The notes below the pieces were generated by a model. The model worked only from the letters and a program-made list of their open reading frames with translations. It made no database searches and was not told where the DNA came from. This document shows positions 23,437-32,272 of a DNA stretch of 40,322 bases, piece after piece (position 1 is the first letter of the stretch; every line of letters starts with the position of its first letter). The position numbers and the translations under genes were made by a program. This DNA comes from Thiothrix nivea (lineage in GTDB: Bacteria > Pseudomonadota > Gammaproteobacteria > Thiotrichales > Thiotrichaceae): assembly GCA_002746895.1 (NCBI GenBank), contig PDRT01000019.1, positions 1-40,322 of the forward strand, given 5' to 3'.

Positions 23437-25008
23437 CTATGTGCAGTGTACTTCAGAGTGATGATCCAACCCTTCCTCTACCACCCAGTCATCCACACTT
23501 TTCAGCTTGCTGCTGAAGTTAATGCCCAGTAGCACTTTCGGACGCGGGTCAGCATGGAAAGCACCTGCATAATCACGGTTTTTGATTTGTGCCATTGCTG
23601 CTGCGGCAGTCTGGTCGAGCTTGAATTCCACGATGTAAATATGGGTCGGTGTTTTTACCACGCAATCTACCCGCCCATTGCTTTCGTTCACCTCCGCCTC
23701 GGCGAATTGCCCCAGATAAAAGAAGGTCAGGTAAATCAGGCTATGGCAATAGGCTTCACGGTCTTGCAGGAAAATCTGATAGGGAATTTTTTTGAACACG
23801 TTTTTAATGATTGTAATAACAGCGGGGATGTCGTTGGCCAGAAATGCCTTGTGCAGCTTCACCACCATGGGAGTGGTGTGGGCAGGCTCCTCGTGTGCCC
23901 ATTCCGCCATCAGGTACAGGGACATGGAAGCCCGCACTTCCTGGTTGGGGTAGTCGAGACTGTACAGGCCGTATTCATCACGTTGCTTGAGTGTCAGGTA
24001 GCCGGTCTGAAACATGACTGGAGTCAGTTGCAGGCGCTCCAGATCGTAGTTACCGAGTGTGGCTTCGGTGACTTCCAGATTATCCAGCCGGTATATCTTG
24101 TTGCGCCGCATCAGTTTGGGCAGGAAGGTGGGCGTGCCGGTTTCAAACCAGAAATTGCGGAAATCCTGTGCCTGGAAAAAGCTCAGGATAGAGTATGGGT
24201 TATATACCGAGGTGCGTAAATCCCATGTGTAGCCATTATACCAGTGCCGTACTTTGGTGAGCAGTTCCTGGCGTGTCAGGTCGAGGAGCTGCTCAACATC
24301 AGGCAGGTAGGGTGTGAAATAATCTTCCAGTTCTGTCTGTGTATAACCCAGCAAGGCGGCTGACTTGCGGTCAATACTCAGGTCGTACAGGTTGTTCAAA
24401 TCGGAAAACAGTGATACCCGGCTGAATTTTGATACCCCGGTAATCAACAGAAATTCAATATACGGGTCGCTGTCCTTTACCACTGAATAGAAGGTTTTCA
24501 TCACTTGCTGGTTGGCTTTGGCCAACGGGATGTCATCAAGATAATCAATCAGTGGTTTGTCGTATTCGTCGATCAGTACGACGACTTTGCCCTGTCGCTT
24601 GGCGAGTTGCTCCAGCAGCTCGGCAAACTGGCCGGAAATACCGGTATGGGCAGATAATCTTATGTCATATTCCGCTGCCAGTGTTTGCTGGTGTTGGTGG
24701 ATTGCGGTTTCCAGCCCCAATTCCCGGTAGCCCATGCGGGCAAATGACAAATGAATGACCGGGCTGGTTTTATTCCAGTCCCAGTGGTCGGTAATCCACA
24801 AATGGTCAAACAGAGTGCGGTTGCCCTGATAGATTTCCTTGATCGTGGACAGGAGCAGTGATTTGCCGAAGCGGCGTGGACGTGACAGGAAAAAGTATTT
24901 GCCCCGCCACAGCAGGTCATAAATCTGCCTGGTTTTATCCACATACAGGTAATTGCCGTTACGCAATTCAGAAAAGCTCTGGATACCGACCGGGAGACGT
25001 TGCAACAT
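23437..25008 (-). CDS. AAA-ATPase-like protein with C-terminal PD-(D/E)XK nuclease-like domain
   Basis: The protein of about 523 residues begins MLQRLPVGIQSFSELRNGNY, then YLYVDKTRQIYDLLWRGKYF, as in the AAA-ATPase-like family joined to a PDDEXK_9-type domain. Walker A is within SRPRRFGKSLLLSTI and Walker B within VVVLIDEYDKPLIDYL. The C-terminal nuclease-like core is seen in GRVDCVVKTPTHIYIVEFKL (Asp...Glu-x-Lys). The biological role of this family is unknown, and many genomes carry several copies. It stands in the cvpA-purF operon in the same direction. A TTG at 25014 is an alternative start; the ATG at 25008 fits family starts and follows the cvpA stop by 8 nt. Confidence 0.9.
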   Translation of the reverse strand: MLQRLPVGIQSFSELRNGNYLYVDKTRQIYDLLWRGKYFFLSRPRRFGKSLLLSTIKEIYQGNRTLFDHLWITDHWDWNKTSPVIHLSFARMGYRELGLETAIHQHQQTLAAEYDIRLSAHTGISGQFAELLEQLAKRQGKVVVLIDEYDKPLIDYLDDIPLAKANQQVMKTFYSVVKDSDPYIEFLLITGVSKFSRVSLFSDLNNLYDLSIDRKSAALLGYTQTELEDYFTPYLPDVEQLLDLTRQELLTKVRHWYNGYTWDLRTSVYNPYSILSFFQAQDFRNFWFETGTPTFLPKLMRRNKIYRLDNLEVTEATLGNYDLERLQLTPVMFQTGYLTLKQRDEYGLYSLDYPNQEVRASMSLYLMAEWAHEEPAHTTPMVVKLHKAFLANDIPAVITIIKNVFKKIPYQIFLQDREAYCHSLIYLTFFYLGQFAEAEVNESNGRVDCVVKTPTHIYIVEFKLDQTAAAAMAQIKNRDYAGAFHADPRPKVLLGINFSSKLKSVDDWVVEEGLDHHSEVHCT

Positions 25009-25016
25009 GTTCAACT

Positions 25017-25538
25017 TTATTGCGTAAACATGGTACGACTGTTTTCGAGATAGCGGGTGAAATCATCAGGAATCTGCTCTTTCAACCAGCTGGCGCCTTG
25101 TTCAAAGTGCGGAATCAGCTGTGATTCCATCCACCATGATTTTTCCGGTAGCGAAGTGACCCCGACCAGAATAATCAGCAGTACCACAATCAAACCACCA
25201 CGCAGGGCACCAAAGATGGCCCCCAGAAAACGATCCACTCCACCCAGGCCAATGGAGGAGATGGCGGCACTGAGCAGAAAATTAATAAATGCGCCGACTA
25301 CCAGTACCGTAAAGAAAATAATCGCGAAGGCGATGCCCAGACGGGCGACCTCGTTATAAACTGCAAATGGCAGTTCATCCGCCAGTGTTCTGAAATATAA
25401 CAGTGCAAAGCCTATCGCCAGCACCCAGGTTGTCAGAGAGAGAAACTCTCTGACAAAACCCCGGATCAAACCGATAACAAGAGAAAGGATAATGAGTATC
25501 ACAATCCCCACATCAAGCAGTGTCGCGGTCATTTGCAT
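25017..25538 (-). CDS. cvpA: CvpA family membrane protein
   Basis: The 173-residue protein has four predicted membrane helices, including VGIVILIILSLVIGLIRGFV and LGIAFAIIFFTVLVVGAFIN. It carries the family motifs RGFVREFLSLTTWVLA and LGGVDRFLGAIFGALRGGLI. CvpA is needed for colicin V production in E. coli and has been linked to envelope homeostasis; the basic function is unsettled. It is part of the folC-SPOR-cvpA-purF group. A second ATG two codons in (25532) could be the true start. Confidence 0.93.
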   Translation of the reverse strand: MQMTATLLDVGIVILIILSLVIGLIRGFVREFLSLTTWVLAIGFALLYFRTLADELPFAVYNEVARLGIAFAIIFFTVLVVGAFINFLLSAAISSIGLGGVDRFLGAIFGALRGGLIVVLLIILVGVTSLPEKSWWMESQLIPHFEQGASWLKEQIPDDFTRYLENSRTMFTQ

Positions 25539-25596
25539 AATTTGTAAACCTGATTGTTAAGTATGTTATGCACTGAACCGCTTGCCTGACAAGGCC

Positions 25597-25626
25597 AGGT
25601 TATCAGGCTGCAACACCTGATAACCT
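25597..25626. terminator. Hairpin between the SPOR gene and cvpA
   Basis: AGGTTATCAGG (25597-25607) and CCTGATAACCT (25616-25626) form a perfect 11-bp stem with an 8-nt loop. No U-run follows on the minus strand, the direction of transcription. It could be an attenuator, an RNA processing site, or a weak terminator. Confidence 0.45.
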
Positions 25627-25644
25627 TTCCGTGTCAGTGTCCTG

Positions 25645-26748
25645 TTAGTTTTTAGTGACAAAGCTGTTTTGCACATACTGGTTTTTAGTGTAACGTGCCT
25701 TCATTTTAGCCTGCACAGAACGCGCTGCACTTTTGGCCGGATAAGGACCAACACGAACCCGATAAACTGTCTTGCCATTCACATTGGCTTTCACCACAAA
25801 GACCGGATAACCATCAACGGCAATGGATTGTTTGACCTGTTTGGCGGTACTGTGACTGGAAGCTGCCAGAACCTGAATCACATAACCACTGCCACTGACA
25901 GGGGCTGATGATGACTGGGAAGAGGCAGAAGAAGCACTACTGTGGCTACTACGGGAAGAGGCTGCTGGTTTGGATTGAGTAGCGGAACTCTGGGATCTCG
26001 GAGCCGGAACCGGTTTTTCACCCACTAAACGTGGCTTGACAGCTTCCTGTTTCTTCGGTGCTGCCTGAGTAGTCTGGCTTGTACCTGAAGAACCTGAGCT
26101 ATGACTACCAGAGCTGTTATGGGTCTGTTGAGTGTTATTTGCTGCTGCATCAGTGCCTTGTGTCGTACCATTATCGGCTGACGGTGCCTGTGGAACCTGA
26201 TTGGCTGCACCCGTGTTGCCGGAGCCTGAATCCGCTTGCTTCGGCAGGGCAATTTCACTGCTACCCATGCTGCCAACACCATCTTTCACCTTGGTACCAT
26301 CAACCACCTGACGCTGTTTGCCATCCGTGTCATGAACCTGGAAATTACCCGCCAGATTTTTTACGGCTTCCTTGCCTGCTGTTGCCGCTCCGGCAAGTTT
26401 GTCACCCACGCTGTTACCATCGCCATCTTTCGTTGGCTGCTGAGCGGTCTGGGCCTGTTCACCCTTATTCTGTTGTGCTGTACCGGCACCCTCCTGATCC
26501 TCTTGCTGTGCATCAGTACCGCCGATGACATAAGGTGCCTCACCCTCCTGGGCAACCTGCGACTCACCTTCTTTCACACCCGGAAAACCAAGAATAGGCG
26601 TTGCCCCCTGAGTTTGCTCCGCGATTAATTCCTGCTGCTCCTGTACCGATTTGTTTTTGCCCTTTAATAACCAGGCCAGTAACAGTGCGGCGATTAATAC
26701 CAGTACAACCGCACCGATCATGCGCTTAGTAGTAGACTTATTGTCCAT
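25645..26748 (-). CDS. SPOR-domain cell-division-type protein (DedD-like)
   Basis: The 367-residue protein has a short cytoplasmic tail, one membrane helix (MIGAVVLVLIAALLLAWLLK), a long low-complexity periplasmic linker rich in Gln, Ser, Thr and Ala, and a C-terminal SPOR domain (about 288-367). The SPOR core is GYVIQVLAASSHSTAKQVKQ and YRVRVGPYPAKSAARSVQAK. SPOR domains bind denuded glycan strands at the division septum. Position between folC and cvpA matches dedD in E. coli and its Pseudomonas counterpart. The linker is much longer than in DedD. Confidence 0.92.
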   Translation of the reverse strand: MDNKSTTKRMIGAVVLVLIAALLLAWLLKGKNKSVQEQQELIAEQTQGATPILGFPGVKEGESQVAQEGEAPYVIGGTDAQQEDQEGAGTAQQNKGEQAQTAQQPTKDGDGNSVGDKLAGAATAGKEAVKNLAGNFQVHDTDGKQRQVVDGTKVKDGVGSMGSSEIALPKQADSGSGNTGAANQVPQAPSADNGTTQGTDAAANNTQQTHNSSGSHSSGSSGTSQTTQAAPKKQEAVKPRLVGEKPVPAPRSQSSATQSKPAASSRSSHSSASSASSQSSSAPVSGSGYVIQVLAASSHSTAKQVKQSIAVDGYPVFVVKANVNGKTVYRVRVGPYPAKSAARSVQAKMKARYTKNQYVQNSFVTKN

Positions 26749-26788
26749 TGTTTAAATACTCCTTGTGTAACACTCTAAAAATCCGGGG

Positions 26789-26801
26789 GAGGCAAAGCCT
26801 C
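26789..26801 (-). terminator. Possible weak terminator after folC
   Basis: On the minus strand, GAGGC and GCCTC enclose a 3-nt loop, followed by CCCCGG and then ATTTTT. The short stem and the gap before the T-run make it a weak candidate, and read-through to the SPOR gene is likely. Confidence 0.3.
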
Positions 26802-26810
26802 GTAAAACAC

Positions 26811-28103
26811 TTAAGGTAAACTCTCTAACATATTGGATACTACCAGAAAAGAACCGAATACCACTACCCTGTCAGTACGATTTAACTGTGGCTCCAATGC
26901 CTGTCGTGCCTGTTTCAGACTCTCATGAGACACAGCCATGCTTATATGTTGCTCATCCATTGCAGCCTGCATAGCGTACAGCGGCATAGCCCGTTGATCT
27001 TCCAGTGGAAAAAAATGCCACTCATCGACCACTTCTGATAATGCAGCGATAATACCGTTGATGTCCTTATCCGATAAGACAGAAAATAGCACATAAGTGC
27101 GGCCATCCGTCGGATTTTTTTGCAGCCAGTCAGCCAGTTGTGTTGCAGCCTGCGGATTATGTGCTACATCCAGCAAAATATCAGGGTCTGAACTTAATTT
27201 TTGCAAGCGCCCGGGCAGATGGACATTACATAAACCCTGCTCCAGTGCCCTGCGGCTTACCGGCAATGTTTCACGCAGCTGATACAATGCCGACAACGCA
27301 CAGGCCGCATTCAGTAATTGCACCGCACCTGGCAAAGCCGGTAACGGCAAATCCCGCCACAGTAATTGCTGTGACCGTTTATGTGCTGTCATGGCGGGGT
27401 AATGAAGGGAAAACCGTTGGGGAGATGCCTGACGATGTTGCACAAAAAAATCGACCCCATATTGCAGATAACGGGCATTCACTTCCGCAGCAACCTTTGC
27501 GATACTGGCCGGAGGCGCGGGATCACCACAAATCAAAGCCTTGCCCGACCGGGCAATAGCGGCTTTTTCCCGGCCAATCATTTCACGGTTATCACCCAGC
27601 CAGGCGACATGGTCAATACCAATACGGGTGACAATGGCCACCTCCGCATCCCACAGATTAGCCGCATCCAGCCGTCCGCCCAGCCCCACTTCCAGCACTA
27701 CCACATCCAGACCGGCCCGCTGGAATAACCACATCGCCGCCAGCGTACCAAACTCAAAATAGGTCAGCGATATATCACCCCGTGCCTTATCAATCGCTGC
27801 GAAAGCCGCACAGATTGATTCATCATCCGCCGGGCAGCCATTCAGAGTGATCCGTTCGTTGTAACGCAGGATGTGCGGGGACGTGTAGGTTCCGACCTGA
27901 TAACCGGCAGCCTGTAATATGGAGTCTAACAGGGCGACGGTGGAACCTTTGCCATTGGTACCGGCCACGGTGATCAGCGGAAAATCCGGCTGCAGCAGGT
28001 TCATCCGTTTGGCAACCTGCCTGATGCGATCCAGCCCCAGGTCAATGGTGGAAGTATGCAGGGACTCCTGCCAGCTCAGCCATTGCGCTAAATTTTTTTT
28101 CAC
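26811..28103 (-). CDS. folC: Bifunctional dihydrofolate/folylpolyglutamate synthase
   Basis: FolC adds glutamate to dihydropteroate and to tetrahydrofolate. The 430-residue protein shows the Mur-ligase-type P-loop TVAGTNGKGSTVALLDSIL, the YTSPHILRYNERITLNG block, LTYFEFGTLAAMWLF, VVVLEVGLGGRLDAANLWDA, IVTRIGIDHVAWLGDN and the GREKAAIARSGKALICG lysine segment. DVAHNPQA is in the C-terminal domain. The start is a GTG. It lies between accD and the SPOR gene, as in most gammaproteobacteria. Confidence 0.96.
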   Translation of the reverse strand: MKKNLAQWLSWQESLHTSTIDLGLDRIRQVAKRMNLLQPDFPLITVAGTNGKGSTVALLDSILQAAGYQVGTYTSPHILRYNERITLNGCPADDESICAAFAAIDKARGDISLTYFEFGTLAAMWLFQRAGLDVVVLEVGLGGRLDAANLWDAEVAIVTRIGIDHVAWLGDNREMIGREKAAIARSGKALICGDPAPPASIAKVAAEVNARYLQYGVDFFVQHRQASPQRFSLHYPAMTAHKRSQQLLWRDLPLPALPGAVQLLNAACALSALYQLRETLPVSRRALEQGLCNVHLPGRLQKLSSDPDILLDVAHNPQAATQLADWLQKNPTDGRTYVLFSVLSDKDINGIIAALSEVVDEWHFFPLEDQRAMPLYAMQAAMDEQHISMAVSHESLKQARQALEPQLNRTDRVVVFGSFLVVSNMLESLP

Positions 28104-28148
28104 TCGTCAACCTGCCAGCATGGTTTGGTTTTGAGGGTTACATTGAAT

Positions 28149-29096
28149 TTATGCCTGATCTGCCTTAGCCGTTTCATTCTCTGCCGGGGCATCTACCGAT
28201 TTTGCAGTGTCAGTTATGACCGGCTCTGCTACTATCGGCTTAGGTTTATGCTGCAAGGTTGCCAGCAGGTCAGCCAGCGTTTCGCGCATGTTATTACGAT
28301 GCACGATCATATCAATGGCCCCTTTTTCCAGCAGAAATTCACTGCGCTGGAAGCCCTCCGGTAATTTTTCGCGCACGGTCTGTTCAATCACACGTGGCCC
28401 GGCGAAACCGATTAATGCCTTGGGTTCCGCAATCTGAATATCTCCCAGCATGGCAAAACTGGCGGAAACACCGCCCATGGTCGGATCCGTCAGTACCGAG
28501 ATATACGGTACTCCTTGTTCAGAGAGTTTAGTCAGTACCGCACTGGTTTTCGCCATTTGCATCAGTGAAAACAGGGCTTCCTGCATTCTTGCACCACCAC
28601 TGGCGGTGAAACAGATAAACGGAACCTTATCATCAACCGCCCGCTGTGCCCCACGTACAAAACGCTCTCCGACCACTGATCCCATAGAACCGCCCATGAA
28701 GCGGAAATCAAACGCTGCTACCACGACCGGAATACCCAGTACCGTGCCTTTCATTACAATCAGCGCGTCTTTCTCTTCGGTCAGCTTTTGCGCTGCGTTC
28801 AGGCGGTCTTTGTATTTTTTGGTATCACGGAATTTAAGGGCATCCAGCGGTTCAATATTGGCACCGATTTCCTCCCGTCCGGCTTCATCCAGAAAGACAT
28901 CCAGCCGTTTGCGGCCATAAATCCGCATATGGTGTTCACACTTTGGACAGACCTCATGATTACGCTCCAGCTCAGCACGGTATAATACCGCCTGACATTC
29001 CGGACACTGATGCCAGAGTCCTTCGGGAATCGATTTCTTTTCGGTCGTACCTTCAGTGCGAATCCGTGATGGCAACAGTTTTTCAAACCAGCTCAT
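28149..29096 (-). CDS. accD: Acetyl-CoA carboxylase carboxyltransferase subunit beta
   Basis: AccD works with AccA to transfer carboxyl from biotin to acetyl-CoA in fatty acid synthesis. The 315-residue protein has the zinc ribbon with Cys 31, 34, 50 and 53 and the crotonase-type core [59 protein letters not shown] and [20 protein letters not shown]. The C-terminal tail is a variable Lys/Ala-rich extension. The ATG overlaps the trpF stop (ATGA). Confidence 0.97.
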   Translation of the reverse strand: MSWFEKLLPSRIRTEGTTEKKSIPEGLWHQCPECQAVLYRAELERNHEVCPKCEHHMRIYGRKRLDVFLDEAGREEIGANIEPLDALKFRDTKKYKDRLNAAQKLTEEKDALIVMKGTVLGIPVVVAAFDFRFMGGSMGSVVGERFVRGAQRAVDDKVPFICFTASGGARMQEALFSLMQMAKTSAVLTKLSEQGVPYISVLTDPTMGGVSASFAMLGDIQIAEPKALIGFAGPRVIEQTVREKLPEGFQRSEFLLEKGAIDMIVHRNNMRETLADLLATLQHKPKPIVAEPVITDTAKSVDAPAENETAKADQA

Positions 29097-29776
29097 GATC
29101 CTGTTTCTCTGTACTGTCCGGCAGACATCTGCTGATTTATCTGCCGGACTTCGTTCATAAAAGCGACCACCCTGGCACGATCCTTGATGCCTGGCGCAGC
29201 CTCCACACCACTGCTGAGATCTACTGCATAAGCCCGGGTAGCTGCAATTGCCGCTGCAATATTATCAGGCTTCAACCCTCCGGCCAGAATAATCGCTTTG
29301 GGATAGTCTTTTGGCACCTGTGTCCAGTCGAATATCTGCCCGGTGCCTCCGGCTGCTCCCGGTTCATGGCTGTCAACCAATAACCCCTGTGCAGACGGAT
29401 ACTGATCAGCAAAAGCCCTGAAATCTGTGCCACTCAAGCCGCTCATACCCAGACTTTTAATATAGGGGCGGGAGAATGCCTCACAATAAGCCGCTGACTC
29501 AGTACCATGAAACTGCAATCTGTCCAGCGGCACCTCGGCCAGCACCTCGTGTATAAAGTCTTTATCCGCATCGAGAAACAGTCCCGTACTGCTGACAAAA
29601 GGGGGTAAGGATGCACAAATTTCAATGGCCTGCTGAATCGTTACATGGCGCGGACTCCGTGCATAAAACACCAGGCCGATGGCATCCACACCGGCGGCAC
29701 TGACCATCCGGGCATCGTCCGTTGAAGTAATTCCACAAATCTTAACCCGACAACGTGGTGCTATCTGTTCTGTCAA
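29093..29776 (-). CDS. trpF: Phosphoribosylanthranilate isomerase
   Basis: TrpF isomerises phosphoribosylanthranilate in tryptophan synthesis. The 227-residue TIM-barrel protein contains [16 protein letters not shown] with the catalytic Cys, [31 protein letters not shown] and [16 protein letters not shown] with the catalytic Asp. The only usable start is a TTG at 29776, since there is no ATG or GTG at the right place. It overlaps accD by 4 nt. The trpF-accD-folC order is typical of Pseudomonas-like gammaproteobacteria, but truA is not next to it here. Confidence 0.95.
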   Translation of the reverse strand: MTEQIAPRCRVKICGITSTDDARMVSAAGVDAIGLVFYARSPRHVTIQQAIEICASLPPFVSSTGLFLDADKDFIHEVLAEVPLDRLQFHGTESAAYCEAFSRPYIKSLGMSGLSGTDFRAFADQYPSAQGLLVDSHEPGAAGGTGQIFDWTQVPKDYPKAIILAGGLKPDNIAAAIAATRAYAVDLSSGVEAAPGIKDRARVVAFMNEVRQINQQMSAGQYRETGS

Positions 29777-29843
29777 TGGAGCGCCTGTACCCTTGTTGCT
29801 GAATTTTCGCTAAAACCTGCCTAGCCTATCATGACCTGCAATT

Positions 29844-30824
29844 CTAAATCATCTTCATTGCCTTCATCAGGATGAACATTTCCCGCAGTTGATTACCGTT
29901 GGTGGAGGAAAAATAAACCGGTTGTTGGCGTCCGGCAAATTTCTTTTTATGCGAGATATTGCCCTGGAATGGATACAGGTGATTCAGGTTTTTCGCCGCG
30001 TAACGCAAGCCCTTCATGGTGAAATCATTTTGCCGGAAGTGGGCCCGTAATACATGCAGAGGCATCAGTCCCAGTGACACCACCTTGACCTGTTCCTCAG
30101 CGAACACTTTCATTGCCTCAAGAATAATATAGGCACTGGTACCATGCGGCGCATCCGCCGTAATACGGTCAAAATTGTGATAATAGCCCACGGTTCTGCC
30201 GTTATTGTACATCGGATCAAAAATCGCCAAGCCAATCAGCTTACCCTCTTTTCTGGCCCAGAAACAACGTACTTCCGGTTCATCCTGTTTAATGAAAGGC
30301 CGGGTCAGCAGAATCAGCTCCTTACCGCCTTTTTCCTGCATCCATTGCTCAGACAGCGCCTCAATTTCGGCCAGATCACAGGCGGAAATAGCCCGCTCTT
30401 CCACCACCACGCCCTCACGTTCACATTTATTGCGCCACTGGCGGATTTTGGCACGGTTTTTACCGGTCAGCGGTAACGGCACCGGCAGTTCACACTCCTT
30501 GCCGAACATATTAACTTCATAGCCCAGTTCATCCATGACCTTGCCGGTGGCTGCCCGGCATTGTAACAAAATCACCCGTTTATGCCGGGCAATAAAACGC
30601 TGCAACATGCCCTTAATATCATCCGGCGCACAGATCGGATCAGCCAGCACAATCTTGCGCCCCAAGGGTGCCAGCAACAGGTGGCGGAAAGAGTAATAGG
30701 CAATAAAGCCGACACCCTCTTCAAGATAATATTCCATACCCGGCTGGAGTACGGAATAGGTCAGGCAGCCCCGGCCATATTGCTTTATGTAAGGTGCCAG
30801 CTGCACCCAGTCAGTATCAGACAC
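29844..30824 (-). CDS. DUF2156 protein, lysyl-phosphatidylglycerol synthetase C-terminal-like
   Basis: The 326-residue soluble protein resembles the catalytic GNAT-fold domain of MprF (LPG_synthase_C/DUF2156). Visible features are CLTYSVLQPGMEYYLEEGVG, FIAYYSFRHLLLAPLGRKIV, the mid-region NRAKIRQWRNKCEREGVVVE and the LGLMPLHVLRAHF segment. There is no membrane domain, so it cannot be a full lysyl-phosphatidylglycerol synthase/flippase. Substrates are unknown; an aminoacyl-tRNA-dependent or acyl transferase role is possible. A GTG start follows the tpm stop by 4 nt, so it is coupled to tpm. Confidence 0.75.
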   Translation of the reverse strand: MSDTDWVQLAPYIKQYGRGCLTYSVLQPGMEYYLEEGVGFIAYYSFRHLLLAPLGRKIVLADPICAPDDIKGMLQRFIARHKRVILLQCRAATGKVMDELGYEVNMFGKECELPVPLPLTGKNRAKIRQWRNKCEREGVVVEERAISACDLAEIEALSEQWMQEKGGKELILLTRPFIKQDEPEVRCFWARKEGKLIGLAIFDPMYNNGRTVGYYHNFDRITADAPHGTSAYIILEAMKVFAEEQVKVVSLGLMPLHVLRAHFRQNDFTMKGLRYAAKNLNHLYPFQGNISHKKKFAGRQQPVYFSSTNGNQLREMFILMKAMKMI

Positions 30825-30828
30825 TGGT

Positions 30829-31479
30829 TCAGCTCAATAAAAACACTTTTTCATCAATGGTCGGTACACCTTTTTTAATCAGGCCGGGAAAATCGGCTGA
30901 AGCAGCAATCGTACGCAATAAATCCACCGTATAACCGGCTGCATAATAATCCCTGACTTCCGGTTCTGTTACCGAAAACGGAGGCCCTTTGGTAATGCTT
31001 TGCTCATATTCGACAGTAACCAGCAGTATTTTACAATTTGCAGGAGCAATTTGCTGAATATGTTGTGCGTATGCCGGGCGCATTGCCGGTGGCAGGGCAA
31101 CCAGCGAAGCACGGTCAAACACCGCACCGTATCCGACCAGGTCATCAGCACTCAGATCGAAAAAATCACCGAGCAGAATCACAATGCCATCCTGTTCCCA
31201 GCGCTCAAATTTTCCCTGTCGGCTGATTTCAGGTTCCAGCTGATTTTCGGCAAAAAAATCACGCACTGCGATTTGACTTAGCTCGACACCGAGTACCGTA
31301 TGCCCTTGTGCTCGCAGCCACAGCATATCGCTGCTTTTACCGCACAATGGCACAAATACTTGTTCGGTACCGGACAGTTTCAGTTCCGGCCAGAAATCCT
31401 GCAGATGTGAGTTGATGCCGGACTGATGAAATCCGATCTGATTTTTTTCCCAACGAGCATGCCAGAAATCTGCTTCCAT
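30829..31479 (-). CDS. tpm: Thiopurine S-methyltransferase family protein
   Basis: The 216-residue SAM-dependent enzyme starts MEADFWHARWEKNQIGFHQS, the family hallmark. It contains VFVPLCGKSSDMLWLRAQGH (SAM loop), VLGVELSQIAVRDFFAEN, FDRASLVALPPAMRPAYAQH and a Pro-Pro-Phe-Ser segment. Bacterial Tpm methylates thiopurines and can detoxify tellurite or selenite by methylation. The frame opens 23 codons earlier, but the chosen ATG has an AAGG site and matches the family start. It is divergent from bioD. Confidence 0.93.
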   Translation of the reverse strand: MEADFWHARWEKNQIGFHQSGINSHLQDFWPELKLSGTEQVFVPLCGKSSDMLWLRAQGHTVLGVELSQIAVRDFFAENQLEPEISRQGKFERWEQDGIVILLGDFFDLSADDLVGYGAVFDRASLVALPPAMRPAYAQHIQQIAPANCKILLVTVEYEQSITKGPPFSVTEPEVRDYYAAGYTVDLLRTIAASADFPGLIKKGVPTIDEKVFLLS

Positions 31480-31497
31480 TATGTTTACCTTAAAATT

Positions 31498-31525
31498 TAT
31501 ACTGTCTGACAGGTGCGGCAGTATA
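31498..31525. repeat. Nested palindrome in the tpm-bioD divergent region
   Basis: TATACTG (31498-31504) and CAGTATA (31519-31525) are perfect 7-nt inverted arms. Inside the left part lies a second palindrome, CTGTCTGACAG (31502-31512). The outer arms overlap possible -10 sequences for tpm, so this looks like an operator. It does not match the BirA box I know. Confidence 0.4.
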
Positions 31526-31578
31526 GTCGAATGATGATGAAAGTTCACTGTTCCAACTGCGAAAGGTGAGTGATATCA

Positions 31579-32247
31579 ATGTACAAGAACACTGAATTAT
31601 CCAGCTGGATACAGCGGTTATCTCGCGGCCCTGGTGCCTTTATGACCGGTACTGATACGGATGTCGGTAAAACCTGGGTCGGTGTACAGTTATTGCATCA
31701 TCTGCGGGCAGCCGGTTGTCATATTACCCCGCGCAAGCCAGTGGAATCCGGCTGGCCGCAACCACCGGCTACCACCGAAAACACGGATGCATACAAACTG
31801 TTGCAAGCCTGCAATAACCCGCAGCAGACCCTGGAGCAGGTGTGTCCGAACCGCTTCCGTGAACCCTTATCGCCCCCGCGTGCCGCACGGCTGGAAGGAG
31901 TACGGCTCACCATTCAGTACCTTGCGGCACAATGTCGTCAACACCTGTCTCAAGATACCTTTTTGTATGTGGAAGGAGCCGGTGGTTTTTATTCCCCGCT
32001 GGCGGAGAATGGTTTGAATGCCGATCTGGCCACAGCACTGAATCTTCCGGTAATTCTGGTCAGTGAAGACCGGGTGGGTTGTATTAACCATATTCTGCTC
32101 ACTATTGAGGCGATGCAATCCCGTCAGCTGAGCATTGCCGGGATTATTCTGAACCCGATAACCGGACGTAATCCGCCACAGACGATGGATAACCTGACAG
32201 ATCTCAGGGAAATGCTGGAAATTCCGGTATTACGCTGGCCAGATTGA
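31579..32247 (+). CDS. bioD: Dethiobiotin synthetase
   Basis: BioD closes the ureido ring of dethiobiotin from diaminopelargonate, CO2 and ATP. The 222-residue protein has the P-loop FMTGTDTDVGKTW, the catalytic KPVESG lysine, the VEGAGGFYSPLAENG loop, LPVILVSEDRVGCINHILLT and a late AGIILNP. The ATG at 31579 is favoured over the GTG at 31570 because AAGGTGAG lies 8 nt before it. Other bio genes are not visible in the window. Confidence 0.94.
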   Translation: MYKNTELSSWIQRLSRGPGAFMTGTDTDVGKTWVGVQLLHHLRAAGCHITPRKPVESGWPQPPATTENTDAYKLLQACNNPQQTLEQVCPNRFREPLSPPRAARLEGVRLTIQYLAAQCRQHLSQDTFLYVEGAGGFYSPLAENGLNADLATALNLPVILVSEDRVGCINHILLTIEAMQSRQLSIAGIILNPITGRNPPQTMDNLTDLREMLEIPVLRWPD

Positions 32248-32272
32248 CTGGCCGCCCTGTCATGATTAATCA

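Noticed and set aside
26749..26810. Idea that the SPOR gene has its own promoter after folC
   Set aside because: No convincing -35/-10 pair could be read on the minus strand in this short gap.
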